From Bacillus sp. B15-48 (GTDB lineage Bacteria; Bacillota; Bacilli; Bacillales; Cytobacillaceae): a stretch of DNA of 64,000 bases. A program made the translations under genes and the position numbers. The stretch covers positions 310,001 through 374,000 of the forward strand of contig NZ_WOFU01000002.1 of the NCBI RefSeq assembly GCF_016879755.1, given 5' to 3'. Under the pieces are notes generated by a model, which saw nothing but the letters and a program-made list of their open reading frames with translations, did not search any database and was not told where the DNA came from. Of the stretch, positions 49,072 through 57,357 are shown piece after piece; the first letter of the stretch is position 1, and each line of letters opens with the position of its first letter.

Positions 49072-51687
49072 ATGACAGATAAACCTCAGACACGAGAGGA
49101 GCGCAATAGAAAGCGTACAGATAAAAAAAGAACGAAAAAGCAGAGGTCATCAAGAGAGATTTTTAAAAAAGTATTTCTCGGGTTGATTATTTTTGGAATT
49201 ATAAGCATTATTGCAGGTGCTTCTACTTTTGCATTTATGGTTCGCGATGTACCAGAACTCGATGAGGCAATGCTTAAAGATCCGATAACGTCCAATATTT
49301 ATGATATGAATGGGGAATTTATTACCCAATTGTATACTGAGAATCGTGTCTATATTGAATATGATGATATTCCAAAAATTGTAGAAAACGCAGTCATCGC
49401 TACAGAAGATGTGAGGTTTTATGAACATAACGGCTTGGATCCCATTCGCCTTGTAGGAGCAGTCATCGCCAATATAACAGACGGCTTCGGTGCACAAGGT
49501 GCAAGTACGATTACCCAACAGGTTGTAAAAAATTATTTCCTATCCTTTGATAAAACGTTAGATCGAAAAGCTCAGGAAGCTTGGCTCGCCTTCCAACTCG
49601 AACGAAAATACACAAAAGAAGAAATTTTTGAAATGTATTTCAATAAAATCTTCATGTCAGAGAGCAGCCGTGGAATCGGAACTGCCGCAAAAGTGTACTT
49701 TGGGAAAGAAATTAAAGATGTAGAGTTACATGAAGCTGCCTTACTTGCCGGCATCCCCCAAAGTCCAAATAACTACAACCCTTTCACAAACCCTGAAAGG
49801 GCCGAACAACGACGCAACACCGTCTTATCATTAATGCATCAACATGGCTTTATTTCCGAAGAAGAGATGAAAGCAGCGCAAGCAATCCCAGTGACTCCCT
49901 CATTGGTTCTTGATGAAGAACGAGAAAAACGGAAGGAACAACCATATGATGCTTTTATTGATCTCGTCATCGATGAAGTAGAAAAGCATGGTGATTTTGA
50001 TATTTTTTCCGACGGATTGGAAATCTATACAACATTAGACCCGGACGCCCAAAAATATGTAGAAACGTCCTTAAATACAAACGAAGTGATTAACTATCCA
50101 AACGATGAAGTCGAGGCGGGAATCGTGCTTTTAGATACTCAGACTGGAGAGGTCCGAGCAATTGGTGGTGGACGTAACCGTGAAGGACAACGTGGATGGA
50201 ACTATGCAACGGATTTAAAGAGGCAGACTGGTTCAACCATTAAACCAGTCCTTGATTATGGTCCTGCAATTGAATATTTAAATTGGGGTACTTATCATAT
50301 GCTTGAAGATAAACCTTATCAATATTCAAATGGGCAGCCTATATCAAACTGGAACAATCGATATGAAGGTCCAATGACAATGAGAACTGCGTTGGCTAAA
50401 TCAAGAAATATTCCAGCGTTGCAAGCATTGCAACAGGTAGGTCTTGATAAAGCTCGTGATTTTGCCGTTAACTTGGGGCTAGGAGATCTTTTGCCAGATC
50501 CAATAACCGAATCGGCTGCTTTAGGTTCATACGAGATGTCTCCATTAAATATGGCTGGTGCCTTTGCAGCATTTGGAAATAACGGATTTTATACAGAACC
50601 ACATGTCGTAAAAAAAATCGTCCTACGTGACAAAACAGAAATTGATTTGTCTCCCGAAACGAAAGTGGCGATGAATGATTATACTGCCTTTATGATTACT
50701 GATATGTTAAAAACGGCAGTAACGAGCGGGACTGGGACTGAGGCAAATATAAGAAATCTCCCTGTTGCTGGAAAAACAGGTACAACCAATTATACAGATG
50801 ATGAAAGGCAAAAATGGAATATTCCAAATGGAGCAGTCCCTGACTCATGGTTTGTCGGATATACAACTAAATATACAGCTGCTATATGGACAGGGTATGA
50901 ATACCGTGATAAAGCTTTGCTGTCTGATGGTTATCAACAGAAAATCCCACAAATTTTATTTAGAAATATTGTTTCAAAAGTATCTGAGGGGATCGATACC
51001 CCTGATTATAAAATGCCAAATAGCGTAGTCAGAGTGGCGATAGAAAAAGGATCTTTTCCAGCAAAACTTGCTAGTAATTTTACTCCTAAAGAACAAATTT
51101 TATATGAATATGCAGTTAAAGGAAATCTACCTTCTGAAACGTCAACTAAATTTGAAAAGCTAAAAGGACCAGAAAATTTATCGGCAGCATTTAATGAAGA
51201 AACAAATGAAATTACCCTAAGTTGGAAATATTCTGCTAACGAAGATGTTTCTTTTGAGGTAAGCGCCTCTCTAAACGGCGGCTCAGAACAACAATTAAAA
51301 ACGACGACTGATATGGGATTGGTCATTGCTAACCCTGAACCTGGTGGTACCTATTCGTTTAAGGTAGTCGCTATCTCTGATGGCCAACGTAGTGATCCTG
51401 CTAGTACGACAATCCAAATTCCATCCTTAGAAACAGAAGAAGAAGCAACGCCCATCGAGGAGGACGCGGAGAATAACAACGGAAACAATAATGGAAACGG
51501 GAATGGAAATAATAACTCTGATAATGGTAATGGCAACGGAAACCGTGAGGAAAATAGAGGAGGAAATAATGACCCTTCTACAAATGATGAAGGACAGGAC
51601 GTGGAAGGAAATGAGGACGGATCATCCCCAACAATAAATGGAAATCGCAGTGAAAATAGCAATGACAGTGGCGAGAGCGAATCATAA
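49072..51687 (+). CDS. ponA: Class A penicillin-binding protein 1
   Basis: A bifunctional 871-residue peptidoglycan synthase. A basic cytoplasmic tail is followed by a membrane helix (about residues 34-56), a glycosyltransferase domain (about 75-250) with catalytic E112 in TEDVRFYEH and QGASTITQQ, and a transpeptidase domain (about 330-640) with STIK, SRN and KTGT motifs. A fibronectin-III-like domain follows (about 690-785), then a low-complexity tail of about 85 residues rich in Asn, Gly, Glu and Ser. B. subtilis PBP1 also has a disordered tail. Operon with recU. Confidence 0.95.
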   Translation: MTDKPQTREERNRKRTDKKRTKKQRSSREIFKKVFLGLIIFGIISIIAGASTFAFMVRDVPELDEAMLKDPITSNIYDMNGEFITQLYTENRVYIEYDDIPKIVENAVIATEDVRFYEHNGLDPIRLVGAVIANITDGFGAQGASTITQQVVKNYFLSFDKTLDRKAQEAWLAFQLERKYTKEEIFEMYFNKIFMSESSRGIGTAAKVYFGKEIKDVELHEAALLAGIPQSPNNYNPFTNPERAEQRRNTVLSLMHQHGFISEEEMKAAQAIPVTPSLVLDEEREKRKEQPYDAFIDLVIDEVEKHGDFDIFSDGLEIYTTLDPDAQKYVETSLNTNEVINYPNDEVEAGIVLLDTQTGEVRAIGGGRNREGQRGWNYATDLKRQTGSTIKPVLDYGPAIEYLNWGTYHMLEDKPYQYSNGQPISNWNNRYEGPMTMRTALAKSRNIPALQALQQVGLDKARDFAVNLGLGDLLPDPITESAALGSYEMSPLNMAGAFAAFGNNGFYTEPHVVKKIVLRDKTEIDLSPETKVAMNDYTAFMITDMLKTAVTSGTGTEANIRNLPVAGKTGTTNYTDDERQKWNIPNGAVPDSWFVGYTTKYTAAIWTGYEYRDKALLSDGYQQKIPQILFRNIVSKVSEGIDTPDYKMPNSVVRVAIEKGSFPAKLASNFTPKEQILYEYAVKGNLPSETSTKFEKLKGPENLSAAFNEETNEITLSWKYSANEDVSFEVSASLNGGSEQQLKTTTDMGLVIANPEPGGTYSFKVVAISDGQRSDPASTTIQIPSLETEEEATPIEEDAENNNGNNNGNGNGNNNSDNGNGNGNREENRGGNNDPSTNDEGQDVEGNEDGSSPTINGNRSENSNDSGESES

Positions 51688-51698
51688 AGCGAAACTTC
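51684..51698 (+). repeat. 15-base copy of the 7621 repeat arm
   Basis: ATAAAGCGAAACTTC, overlapping the ponA stop, is identical to the left arm of the palindromic element at 7621-7682. The right arm is missing here. Confidence 0.4.
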
Positions 51699-51723
51699 AA
51701 ATCGTTTGTTGCCCGGGATAAAT

Positions 51724-51761
51724 GAAAAGACGTCAGGAACTTATTCCTTGACGTCTTTTCT
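51724..51761. terminator. Shared terminator of ponA and ypoC
   Basis: AAAAGACGTCAGGAA pairs with TTCCTTGACGTCTTTT, one base bulged, between the convergent genes. Confidence 0.88.
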
Positions 51762-52262
51762 CCTATTTTGAAGCATTAATTTCGCATAATGCTTTTCTTG
51801 TTCAATCATGAGTTCATTTAGTTGTACAAAAGAATGATAAAGAGTAGGTTTCGATAAGATAAACTCCAATCGGTCTAGAAAATTCATTGGCTTTACTTTA
51901 AAATGCTTCACATCATCCAACGGAAACTGAACAGGGACTTTATTCGTCCAAAACAAAAATTGCAAAATCAAACAAATTCCTTGCTTCATCTTAGCCGATA
52001 TCCTCTTACAGTCTCGCCGAGCAAAAAGTTCCTCCAATTCTTTTCTTACATTTCTCCATTCAGTCAGCAAAATAGGGATTACTTTTTCGGACTCCTCCCA
52101 TGGTTTTATTCCAGGGAGCCCTGCGTAAAAACCGATTTCATGAATGAATGGTTTTTGTAGCTGAAAATGAGAGGAATACTCCTCCATCCATTCAATTTCT
52201 TCTTCCGACAAGTAATGTGGATTTTTTAGTTTCTTGTGAATTGGGATTGTGTTTCTATTCAT
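51741..52262 (-). CDS. ypoC: YpoC-like protein
   Basis: A 173-residue soluble protein, mostly helical, with motifs PHYLSEEEIEWMEEY, GIKPWEESEKVIPILLTEW and PMNFLDRLEFILSKP. It matches B. subtilis YpoC in size and position. Function unknown. The ATG at 52262 overlaps the nth stop by four bases (ATGA), so it is translationally coupled to nth and may relate to DNA maintenance. Confidence 0.8.
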   Translation of the reverse strand: MNRNTIPIHKKLKNPHYLSEEEIEWMEEYSSHFQLQKPFIHEIGFYAGLPGIKPWEESEKVIPILLTEWRNVRKELEELFARRDCKRISAKMKQGICLILQFLFWTNKVPVQFPLDDVKHFKVKPMNFLDRLEFILSKPTLYHSFVQLNELMIEQEKHYAKLMLQNRRKDVKE

Positions 52263-52915
52263 TGTTTTTCCTTCGCCCTCATCCGCTTTTGCCCTTCCCG
52301 ACAAAGTTCAAGTAACGGGCAATCTCCACATTGAGGATTTTGGGCTTTACAGTGGTAACGTCCAAAAAAAATCATCCGATGGTGCGTGACTGACCACTCC
52401 TCTTTCGGCACCTTTTTCATTAATGTCTTCTCTACTTCTAGTACAGAGTCCTTCCATCTACAAATACCAAGTCGCTTACTAACACGTTCGACATGTGTAT
52501 CCACCGCGATTGCCGGTTCCCCAAATGCAACGGAAACAACAACATTTGCCGTTTTTCTCCCAACTCCTGGAAGCTTTGTTAACTCATCGCGATCGTTTGG
52601 CACAACACCTTTATACTCATCAAGCAACAAACGACATAATTTTTGAATATTTTTCGCTTTATTTCGGAAAAGTCCAATCGACCTTATATCATTTTGAAGT
52701 TCTTCAAGCGTTACGTTTAAATAGTCTTCTGGTGTTTTATATTTTTGAAAGAGATTTTTCGTTACTTTATTTACTAATACATCTGTACATTGAGCTGATA
52801 AGGCGACAGCAATAACCAGCTCAAACGGATTAGAATGATTCAATTCACAATGTGCATCAGGAAACATCCGTCCCATTTCATCTAGACATTGACGGATTTG
52901 ACTTTTATTCAGCAT
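52259..52915 (-). CDS. nth: Endonuclease III (DNA glycosylase/AP lyase)
   Basis: A 218-residue base-excision repair enzyme that removes oxidised pyrimidines. The helix-hairpin-helix LPGVGRKTANVV carries the catalytic lysine, and VDTHVERVSKRLG the aspartate. The iron-sulfur loop C-x6-C-x2-C-x5-C is present as CKAQNPQCGDCPLLELC. Length is typical (211-220). It lies between dnaD and ypoC, the usual dnaD-nth-ypoC operon. Confidence 0.96.
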   Translation of the reverse strand: MLNKSQIRQCLDEMGRMFPDAHCELNHSNPFELVIAVALSAQCTDVLVNKVTKNLFQKYKTPEDYLNVTLEELQNDIRSIGLFRNKAKNIQKLCRLLLDEYKGVVPNDRDELTKLPGVGRKTANVVVSVAFGEPAIAVDTHVERVSKRLGICRWKDSVLEVEKTLMKKVPKEEWSVTHHRMIFFGRYHCKAQNPQCGDCPLLELCREGQKRMRAKEKQ

Positions 52916-52942
52916 AAATTTCCACCTGTTTTTCTTTTAATC

Positions 52943-52970
52943 AATAAAGAACGAGAGCATCTCTCGTTCG
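52943..52970 (-). terminator. Hairpin between dnaD and nth
   Basis: GAACGAGAG and CTCTCGTTC form a nine-base stem with a three-base loop; the minus-strand tail TTTATTG is weak, so it is probably a partial terminator. Confidence 0.55.
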
Positions 52971-52984
52971 TAGATTTTAAAATT

Positions 52985-53695
52985 TTACTGTTCTAACCAA
53001 TTATAAAATGGCACTGGCCTAGATTGAACTCTTTTTTCCTGTTGGACAGCCTTTGATGTTTGTCCTTGGTTCTGTCTAAATTTTCTTCCATAGCTTTTCG
53101 CCTGCTCAATTGTTTTAATTCCATTTTTCTTCCACTCAAATAAAATACGGTCAATATAACGAAAGTTAAGTTTCCCAGAGATAACTGCCTCACGTAGGGC
53201 TGCTTTAATAATGAGCGGGTCATGTTGATCATCATCCATCCACATCGCTAATGTTTCACATTCAAATGGAGATAAAGGCCTACCAAATTCATTTTCAAAA
53301 CAAGTATATAAATCGGTCTCTTCTTCTTGTCTAGCTTGAACCTTTTCTTGTTTACGGCTTTGCATAAACTGTTGAATCACTTTTTCCCACAACGGTTCAA
53401 GAGAATACCTTTCAAATCGGATCCCTTCTGAAGAGTACCCTTCAATGATTTCTATAAAACCTTTTTGAATGAGCGTTCGTAACATATCTGTGCATTCAAA
53501 TCCAGATACTGTCATTCGGTCGGAGAGTTCAACGGGCGTCGGAAATTCATTCCCTTTTTCTGAAAAAGAAATAACGTGAAGTAGCAGAACAAGTTCTTGT
53601 TCAGTCAACTGCATGTTTTTGTATTCTGTTAATAAGACTGCAGGAATATTAATGCTCCCTTCTCGGAGCCATTGTAAAAAATCAACTTTTTGCAT
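52985..53695 (-). CDS. dnaD: DNA replication initiation protein DnaD
   Basis: A 236-residue primosome protein that acts with DnaB at oriC and at PriA-dependent restart. The N-terminal winged-helix DDBH1 domain (about residues 1-115) includes LTEQELVLLLHVISFSEKG, and the C-terminal DDBH2 domain (about 128-200) has FENEFGRPLSPFECETLAMW and the YxxxIxxxW motif in YIDRILFEWKKNGI. A basic tail follows. AGGTG precedes the ATG. First gene of dnaD-nth-ypoC. Confidence 0.95.
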   Translation of the reverse strand: MQKVDFLQWLREGSINIPAVLLTEYKNMQLTEQELVLLLHVISFSEKGNEFPTPVELSDRMTVSGFECTDMLRTLIQKGFIEIIEGYSSEGIRFERYSLEPLWEKVIQQFMQSRKQEKVQARQEEETDLYTCFENEFGRPLSPFECETLAMWMDDDQHDPLIIKAALREAVISGKLNFRYIDRILFEWKKNGIKTIEQAKSYGRKFRQNQGQTSKAVQQEKRVQSRPVPFYNWLEQ

Positions 53696-53786
53696 ACAGA
53701 CACCTCACTTTTTAGTATAACACGAACTTAACTAGCAAGTAACTGCATCCAAAAAGATTAAAGAGGAGAATTAGTTTTAATTAACT

Positions 53787-53831
53787 GAAAAAAGCACCTA
53801 TACAAATGTAATTTGAATAGGCGCTTTTTTC
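53787..53831 (-). terminator. Terminator after asnS
   Basis: AAAAAAGCGCCTAT and ATAGGTGCTTTTTT pair with one G-T, and TTTTTT follows on the minus strand. Confidence 0.88.
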
Positions 53832-53843
53832 TATTTTACATTT

Positions 53844-55139
53844 TTAAGGGTACAGTCTATTTAATAAGCGTGGGAATGGAATGGTTTCTCTTACATGCTC
53901 AACGCCACTGATCCACGCAACTGTCCGTTCTAAACCAAGCCCAAATCCTGCATGAGGGACTGATCCATATTTTCTTAATTCTAAATACCATTTATACGTT
54001 TCAAATTCAAGATTATGCTCATCAAGACGTTGTTTCAGGAGGTCGTAATCGTTAATCCGTTCTGAGCCTCCGATAATCTCTCCGTAGCCCTCAGGTGCGA
54101 TTAAATCAGCGCATAAAACAACTTCAGGGCGCTCAGGATCTGGCTGCATATAGAATGGCTTTAAAGTGGTCGGGTAATGCGTAATAAAAACTGGCTTATC
54201 ATAACTTTCAGCAATAGCCGTTTCATGAGGAGCACCAAAGTCGTCACCCCATTTCACATCTGAGAAACCATTTTCATGTAAAAATTTTAACGCCTCATCA
54301 TATGTAATTCGCGGGAAAGGCGCTTGAATTTTTTCTAGTTTTGTTACATCTCTACCAAGAGTTTTTAGTTCAATTTGACAATTTTTTAATACTGATTGGA
54401 CAATAAAAGATACATATTGTTCTTGAACCTTTAAACTTTCATCATGTTCATAAAAAGCCATCTCTGGTTCAATCATCCAAAATTCAATTAAATGGCGTCT
54501 TGTTTTTGATTTTTCTGCCCGAAAAGTAGGACCAAACGAAAAAACTTTTCCTAATGCCATTGCTGCTGCTTCTAAATGGAGTTGACCACTTTGTGAAAGA
54601 TAAGCATCCTCGTCAAAATATTTAGTATGGAATAATTCACTCCCACCTTCAGGTGAACTTCCAGTCAAAATAGGTGGGTCTACCTTAGTAAATCCTTCTT
54701 TATTAAAGAATTCGTATGTAGCACGAATAATTTCATTTCTAACTTTCATAACTGCATGTTGGCGTTTTGAACGAAGCCATAAATGACGATGGTCCATTAA
54801 AAACTCTGTACCATGTTCTTTCGGTGTAATTGGATAATCGACCGCTTGGTGAATCACTTCTATGTGTGAAACTAGGAGTTCAAAGCCAAGAGGAGAACGA
54901 TCATCTTTTTGAACTCTACCTATCACATATAAAGAAGATTCTTGGGTAAGTGATTTAGCTAGTTGAAACACTTCCTCGTCTACGTCACTCTTAGGAACCA
55001 CACCTTGAATAAAGCCTGTCCCATCTCGAAGTTGTAAAAAGGCGATTTTCCCACTTGATCGTTTATTGGCAACCCATACCCCAATTTTTACATCTTGATC
55101 TACATACTTATGTACTTCTATAATTGTTGTTTTAATCAT
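53844..55139 (-). CDS. asnS: Asparaginyl-tRNA synthetase
   Basis: A 431-residue class IIb synthetase. The N-terminal OB-fold anticodon-binding domain (about residues 15-95, [20 protein letters not shown]) is followed by the catalytic domain with motif 1 ([15 protein letters not shown]), motif 2 ([18 protein letters not shown]) and motif 3 ([13 protein letters not shown]). The asparagine type is favoured over aspartyl by length and lack of the bacterial insertion domain. It follows aspB, as in B. subtilis. Confidence 0.95.
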   Translation of the reverse strand: MIKTTIIEVHKYVDQDVKIGVWVANKRSSGKIAFLQLRDGTGFIQGVVPKSDVDEEVFQLAKSLTQESSLYVIGRVQKDDRSPLGFELLVSHIEVIHQAVDYPITPKEHGTEFLMDHRHLWLRSKRQHAVMKVRNEIIRATYEFFNKEGFTKVDPPILTGSSPEGGSELFHTKYFDEDAYLSQSGQLHLEAAAMALGKVFSFGPTFRAEKSKTRRHLIEFWMIEPEMAFYEHDESLKVQEQYVSFIVQSVLKNCQIELKTLGRDVTKLEKIQAPFPRITYDEALKFLHENGFSDVKWGDDFGAPHETAIAESYDKPVFITHYPTTLKPFYMQPDPERPEVVLCADLIAPEGYGEIIGGSERINDYDLLKQRLDEHNLEFETYKWYLELRKYGSVPHAGFGLGLERTVAWISGVEHVRETIPFPRLLNRLYP

Positions 55140-55164
55140 TGATGGTTCCCTCCATAAAACGAAG

Positions 55165-55202
55165 TAAAATGAGCGGATAGCTGAATAATCAGCAATCCGC
55201 TT
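55165..55202 (-). terminator. Hairpin between aspB and asnS
   Basis: AGCGGATTGCTGA and TCAGCTATCCGCT pair with one mismatch. The following CATTTTAC is only moderately T-rich, so it may be an attenuator. No T-box features were found. Confidence 0.55.
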
Positions 55203-55208
55203 TGTTGA

Positions 55209-56399
55209 TTACTTTTGGTTTGATTCAACAAAATTTTTAATTCGCTCGATTGCAGTTTCCAATATATCTAATGAGGTTGCATAAGATAAGCGAATATTTT
55301 CCGGTGCTCCGAAACCAGAACCTGGAACAACTGCAACTTGTACTTCTGTTAAGAGTTTTTCAACGAACTCATCTACATCTTTACATCCGATAAGCTCTGC
55401 AGCCTTCTTAACATTTGGAAACAAATAAAATGCCCCTTGTGGTTTAATGCAGCTAATCCCTGGAATTTGTATTAGTTTTTCATGAATAATATCTAACCGT
55501 TCTTCAAATGCCTTCCGCATTTGTTCAACAGGTTCTTGACTTTCAGAATAAGCAGCAATCGTTGCATACTGTGCATTTGATGTTGGATTCGAAGTGCTAT
55601 GGCTGGCAAGATCTGTCATCGCCTTAATAATCCGGCTGTCACCTGCCGCATATCCAATTCGCCAACCAGTCATAGAATGAGATTTGGACACTCCATTTAT
55701 GATAATGGTTTGCTTCTTAAGTTCAGGTGAGAGCTCCGCGATTGATGTGTGCCGTTGACCAGCGTACAATAGCTTTTCATAAATCTCATCGGAAACGATA
55801 AGGACTCCGTGTTCTAAACAAACATCCCCAATTTCCTTTAATTCCTCTTTCGAATAAACCATTCCTGTAGGATTACTAGGTGAGTTGATAATAATCGCTT
55901 TCGTTTTTTCATTAATTACTTGTTTAAGTTGTGCTGGCGTAATTTTAAACTCATTTGACTCCGACCCTTCAATATAGACTGGGGTACCTCCTGCAAGTTT
56001 CACTTGTTCAGGATAGCTGACCCAGTATGGAGTCGGAATGATCACTTCATCCCCTTCATCAAGGATAACCTGAAACAGAGTATATAAACCATGTTTGGCA
56101 CCAATCGTTACAATAACCTCATTTAGTTCATAATCAAGACCTTGATCTCGTTTTAATTTAGCAGCTATTTCTTTTTTCAATACCGGCAGACCACCAGAAG
56201 GAGTATATTTTGTATGTCCTTCCTCCATTGATTTTACCGCAGCATCGATAATATGTTGTGGGGTATTAAAATCTGGTTCCCCCGCTCCCAATCCTATGAC
56301 ATCATACCCTTGGGCTTTCATTTCCTTTGCCTTTGCGGTAATAGCTAAAGTTGTTGATGGGGTTAAGGCACTTACTCTTTTTGCTAATTGAATCTCCAC
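55209..56399 (-). CDS. aspB: Aspartate aminotransferase
   Basis: A 396-residue fold-type I PLP enzyme interconverting aspartate and 2-oxoglutarate with oxaloacetate and glutamate. The family signature LAKRVSALTPSTTLAITAKA is at the N terminus. The cofactor lysine is in NGVSKSHSMTGWRIGYA, and SPSNPTGMVY and VSDEIYEKL are conserved. It is of the Bacillus AspB (class Ib) type, and co-location with asnS links aspartate supply to asparaginyl-tRNA formation. I start at GTG 56399, with GGAGGT six bases upstream; the ATG two codons earlier abuts that site. Confidence 0.95.
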   Translation of the reverse strand: MEIQLAKRVSALTPSTTLAITAKAKEMKAQGYDVIGLGAGEPDFNTPQHIIDAAVKSMEEGHTKYTPSGGLPVLKKEIAAKLKRDQGLDYELNEVIVTIGAKHGLYTLFQVILDEGDEVIIPTPYWVSYPEQVKLAGGTPVYIEGSESNEFKITPAQLKQVINEKTKAIIINSPSNPTGMVYSKEELKEIGDVCLEHGVLIVSDEIYEKLLYAGQRHTSIAELSPELKKQTIIINGVSKSHSMTGWRIGYAAGDSRIIKAMTDLASHSTSNPTSNAQYATIAAYSESQEPVEQMRKAFEERLDIIHEKLIQIPGISCIKPQGAFYLFPNVKKAAELIGCKDVDEFVEKLLTEVQVAVVPGSGFGAPENIRLSYATSLDILETAIERIKNFVESNQK

Positions 56400-56431
56400 A
56401 GTCATACCTCCAATAGTGATTTATGTATTAA

Positions 56432-56917
56432 TTAAAAATTATCTATTGCTCGTAATTTTTCACCTGTTTCAAAATCAACATAATAATAATTTATATTTCC
56501 GTTTTTAGATCGAAAGTAAACTTCCCAAGCAGGCCGATTCGTCTTTTGAATACGAGTAATTCCCAAACGTACGTCAATAATTTCTTCCGGGTTACGATCC
56601 GCGTATACAGTTTTGACCACTTCTTCTTCACTGACACCACTGTTTGCTGTTTTTATTAACATTTTGTGATCGATCTCTGAAATCCACACATAAACATCTT
56701 CATTATTTTTATTTTTAGCTTTTAATACATAATACGTTTCTTCACCATTAAACAAATCGAATTCGTGAATATCAATCAAAGTCGTATCCTGCTGAGCAAT
56801 TTCAATTGCTATCTTTTCTGCTTCTCTAAGTGGCTTAGTGGCATTATAATAAAGTGCTACAAAGCCTGAAGCAACAGCTAGTAACACAATTGTTAATAAT
56901 ACAATCCATTTTTTCAT
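56432..56917 (-). CDS. ypmB: YpmB, membrane-anchored PepSY-like protein
   Basis: A 161-residue protein with an N-terminal anchor (WIVLLTIVLLAVASGFVALYY, residues 3-23) and an extracellular domain made of two PepSY-like units (FDLFNGEETYYVLKAKNKN, then GITRIQKTNRPAWEVYFRS). It matches the B. subtilis YpmB family. The role is unknown, possibly cell-wall related. It lies between ypmA and aspB on the same strand. Confidence 0.88.
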   Translation of the reverse strand: MKKWIVLLTIVLLAVASGFVALYYNATKPLREAEKIAIEIAQQDTTLIDIHEFDLFNGEETYYVLKAKNKNNEDVYVWISEIDHKMLIKTANSGVSEEEVVKTVYADRNPEEIIDVRLGITRIQKTNRPAWEVYFRSKNGNINYYYVDFETGEKLRAIDNF

Positions 56918-56931
56918 ATATGTATCACTCT

Positions 56932-57102
56932 TTATGTTCGATAAATGGTAAAAATGGCTTTATCATGATCCTGTTGATCTAACGATAGTCCAAACATTAA
57001 ATTTTCATATTTCAAGGTGCGGTTTAATGCATCGACGATTTTATATAAATCTGGACTTTGCTGAATTTTAACTGTGGAAAGAACTTCTATTTTGCTCTCC
57101 AT
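56932..57102 (-). CDS. ypmA: YpmA (DUF4264) protein
   Basis: A 56-residue soluble protein, MESKIEVLSTVKIQQSPDLY at the N terminus and GLSLDQQDHDKAIFTIYRT at the C terminus. It fits the short YpmA family in length and in its place between dinG and ypmB. A strong AGGAGG lies nine bases before the ATG. The stop is 15 bases before ypmB, so both belong to one operon. Function unknown. Confidence 0.85.
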   Translation of the reverse strand: MESKIEVLSTVKIQQSPDLYKIVDALNRTLKYENLMFGLSLDQQDHDKAIFTIYRT

Positions 57103-57286
57103 CTCCCATTTCCTCCTTCTTGGAACAACAAAATTTGTTACTTATATCAATCAACAATGTAGTAAACAATATAAATACAAATTCTTAACTTTTATAAAAA
57201 CAATTATAACAGTTGTTTGTAATTGTTGATATGACGGTTTGCATAAATTTCGACAAAATTTTCTTCTGATTCACACACATCTTTTT

Positions 57287-57318
57287 CTGCGCAGTCCTCT
57301 TTGCGCAGTCTTTTTTTT
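57287..57318 (+). terminator. Orphan plus-strand terminator between ypmA and dinG
   Basis: CTGCGCA and TGCGCAG pair around GTCCTCTT and run into TCTTTTTTTT on the plus strand only. No plus-strand gene lies upstream; the neighbouring genes are all on the minus strand. Confidence 0.65.
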
Positions 57319-57357
57319 ATAATTTATTCCTAAACAAATTTACATTTTTCTTACTCT

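Noticed and set aside
55140-55208. T-box leader before asnS
   Set aside because: The aspB-asnS spacer is only about 70 bases with a simple hairpin; the T-box core sequence and specifier stem are absent.
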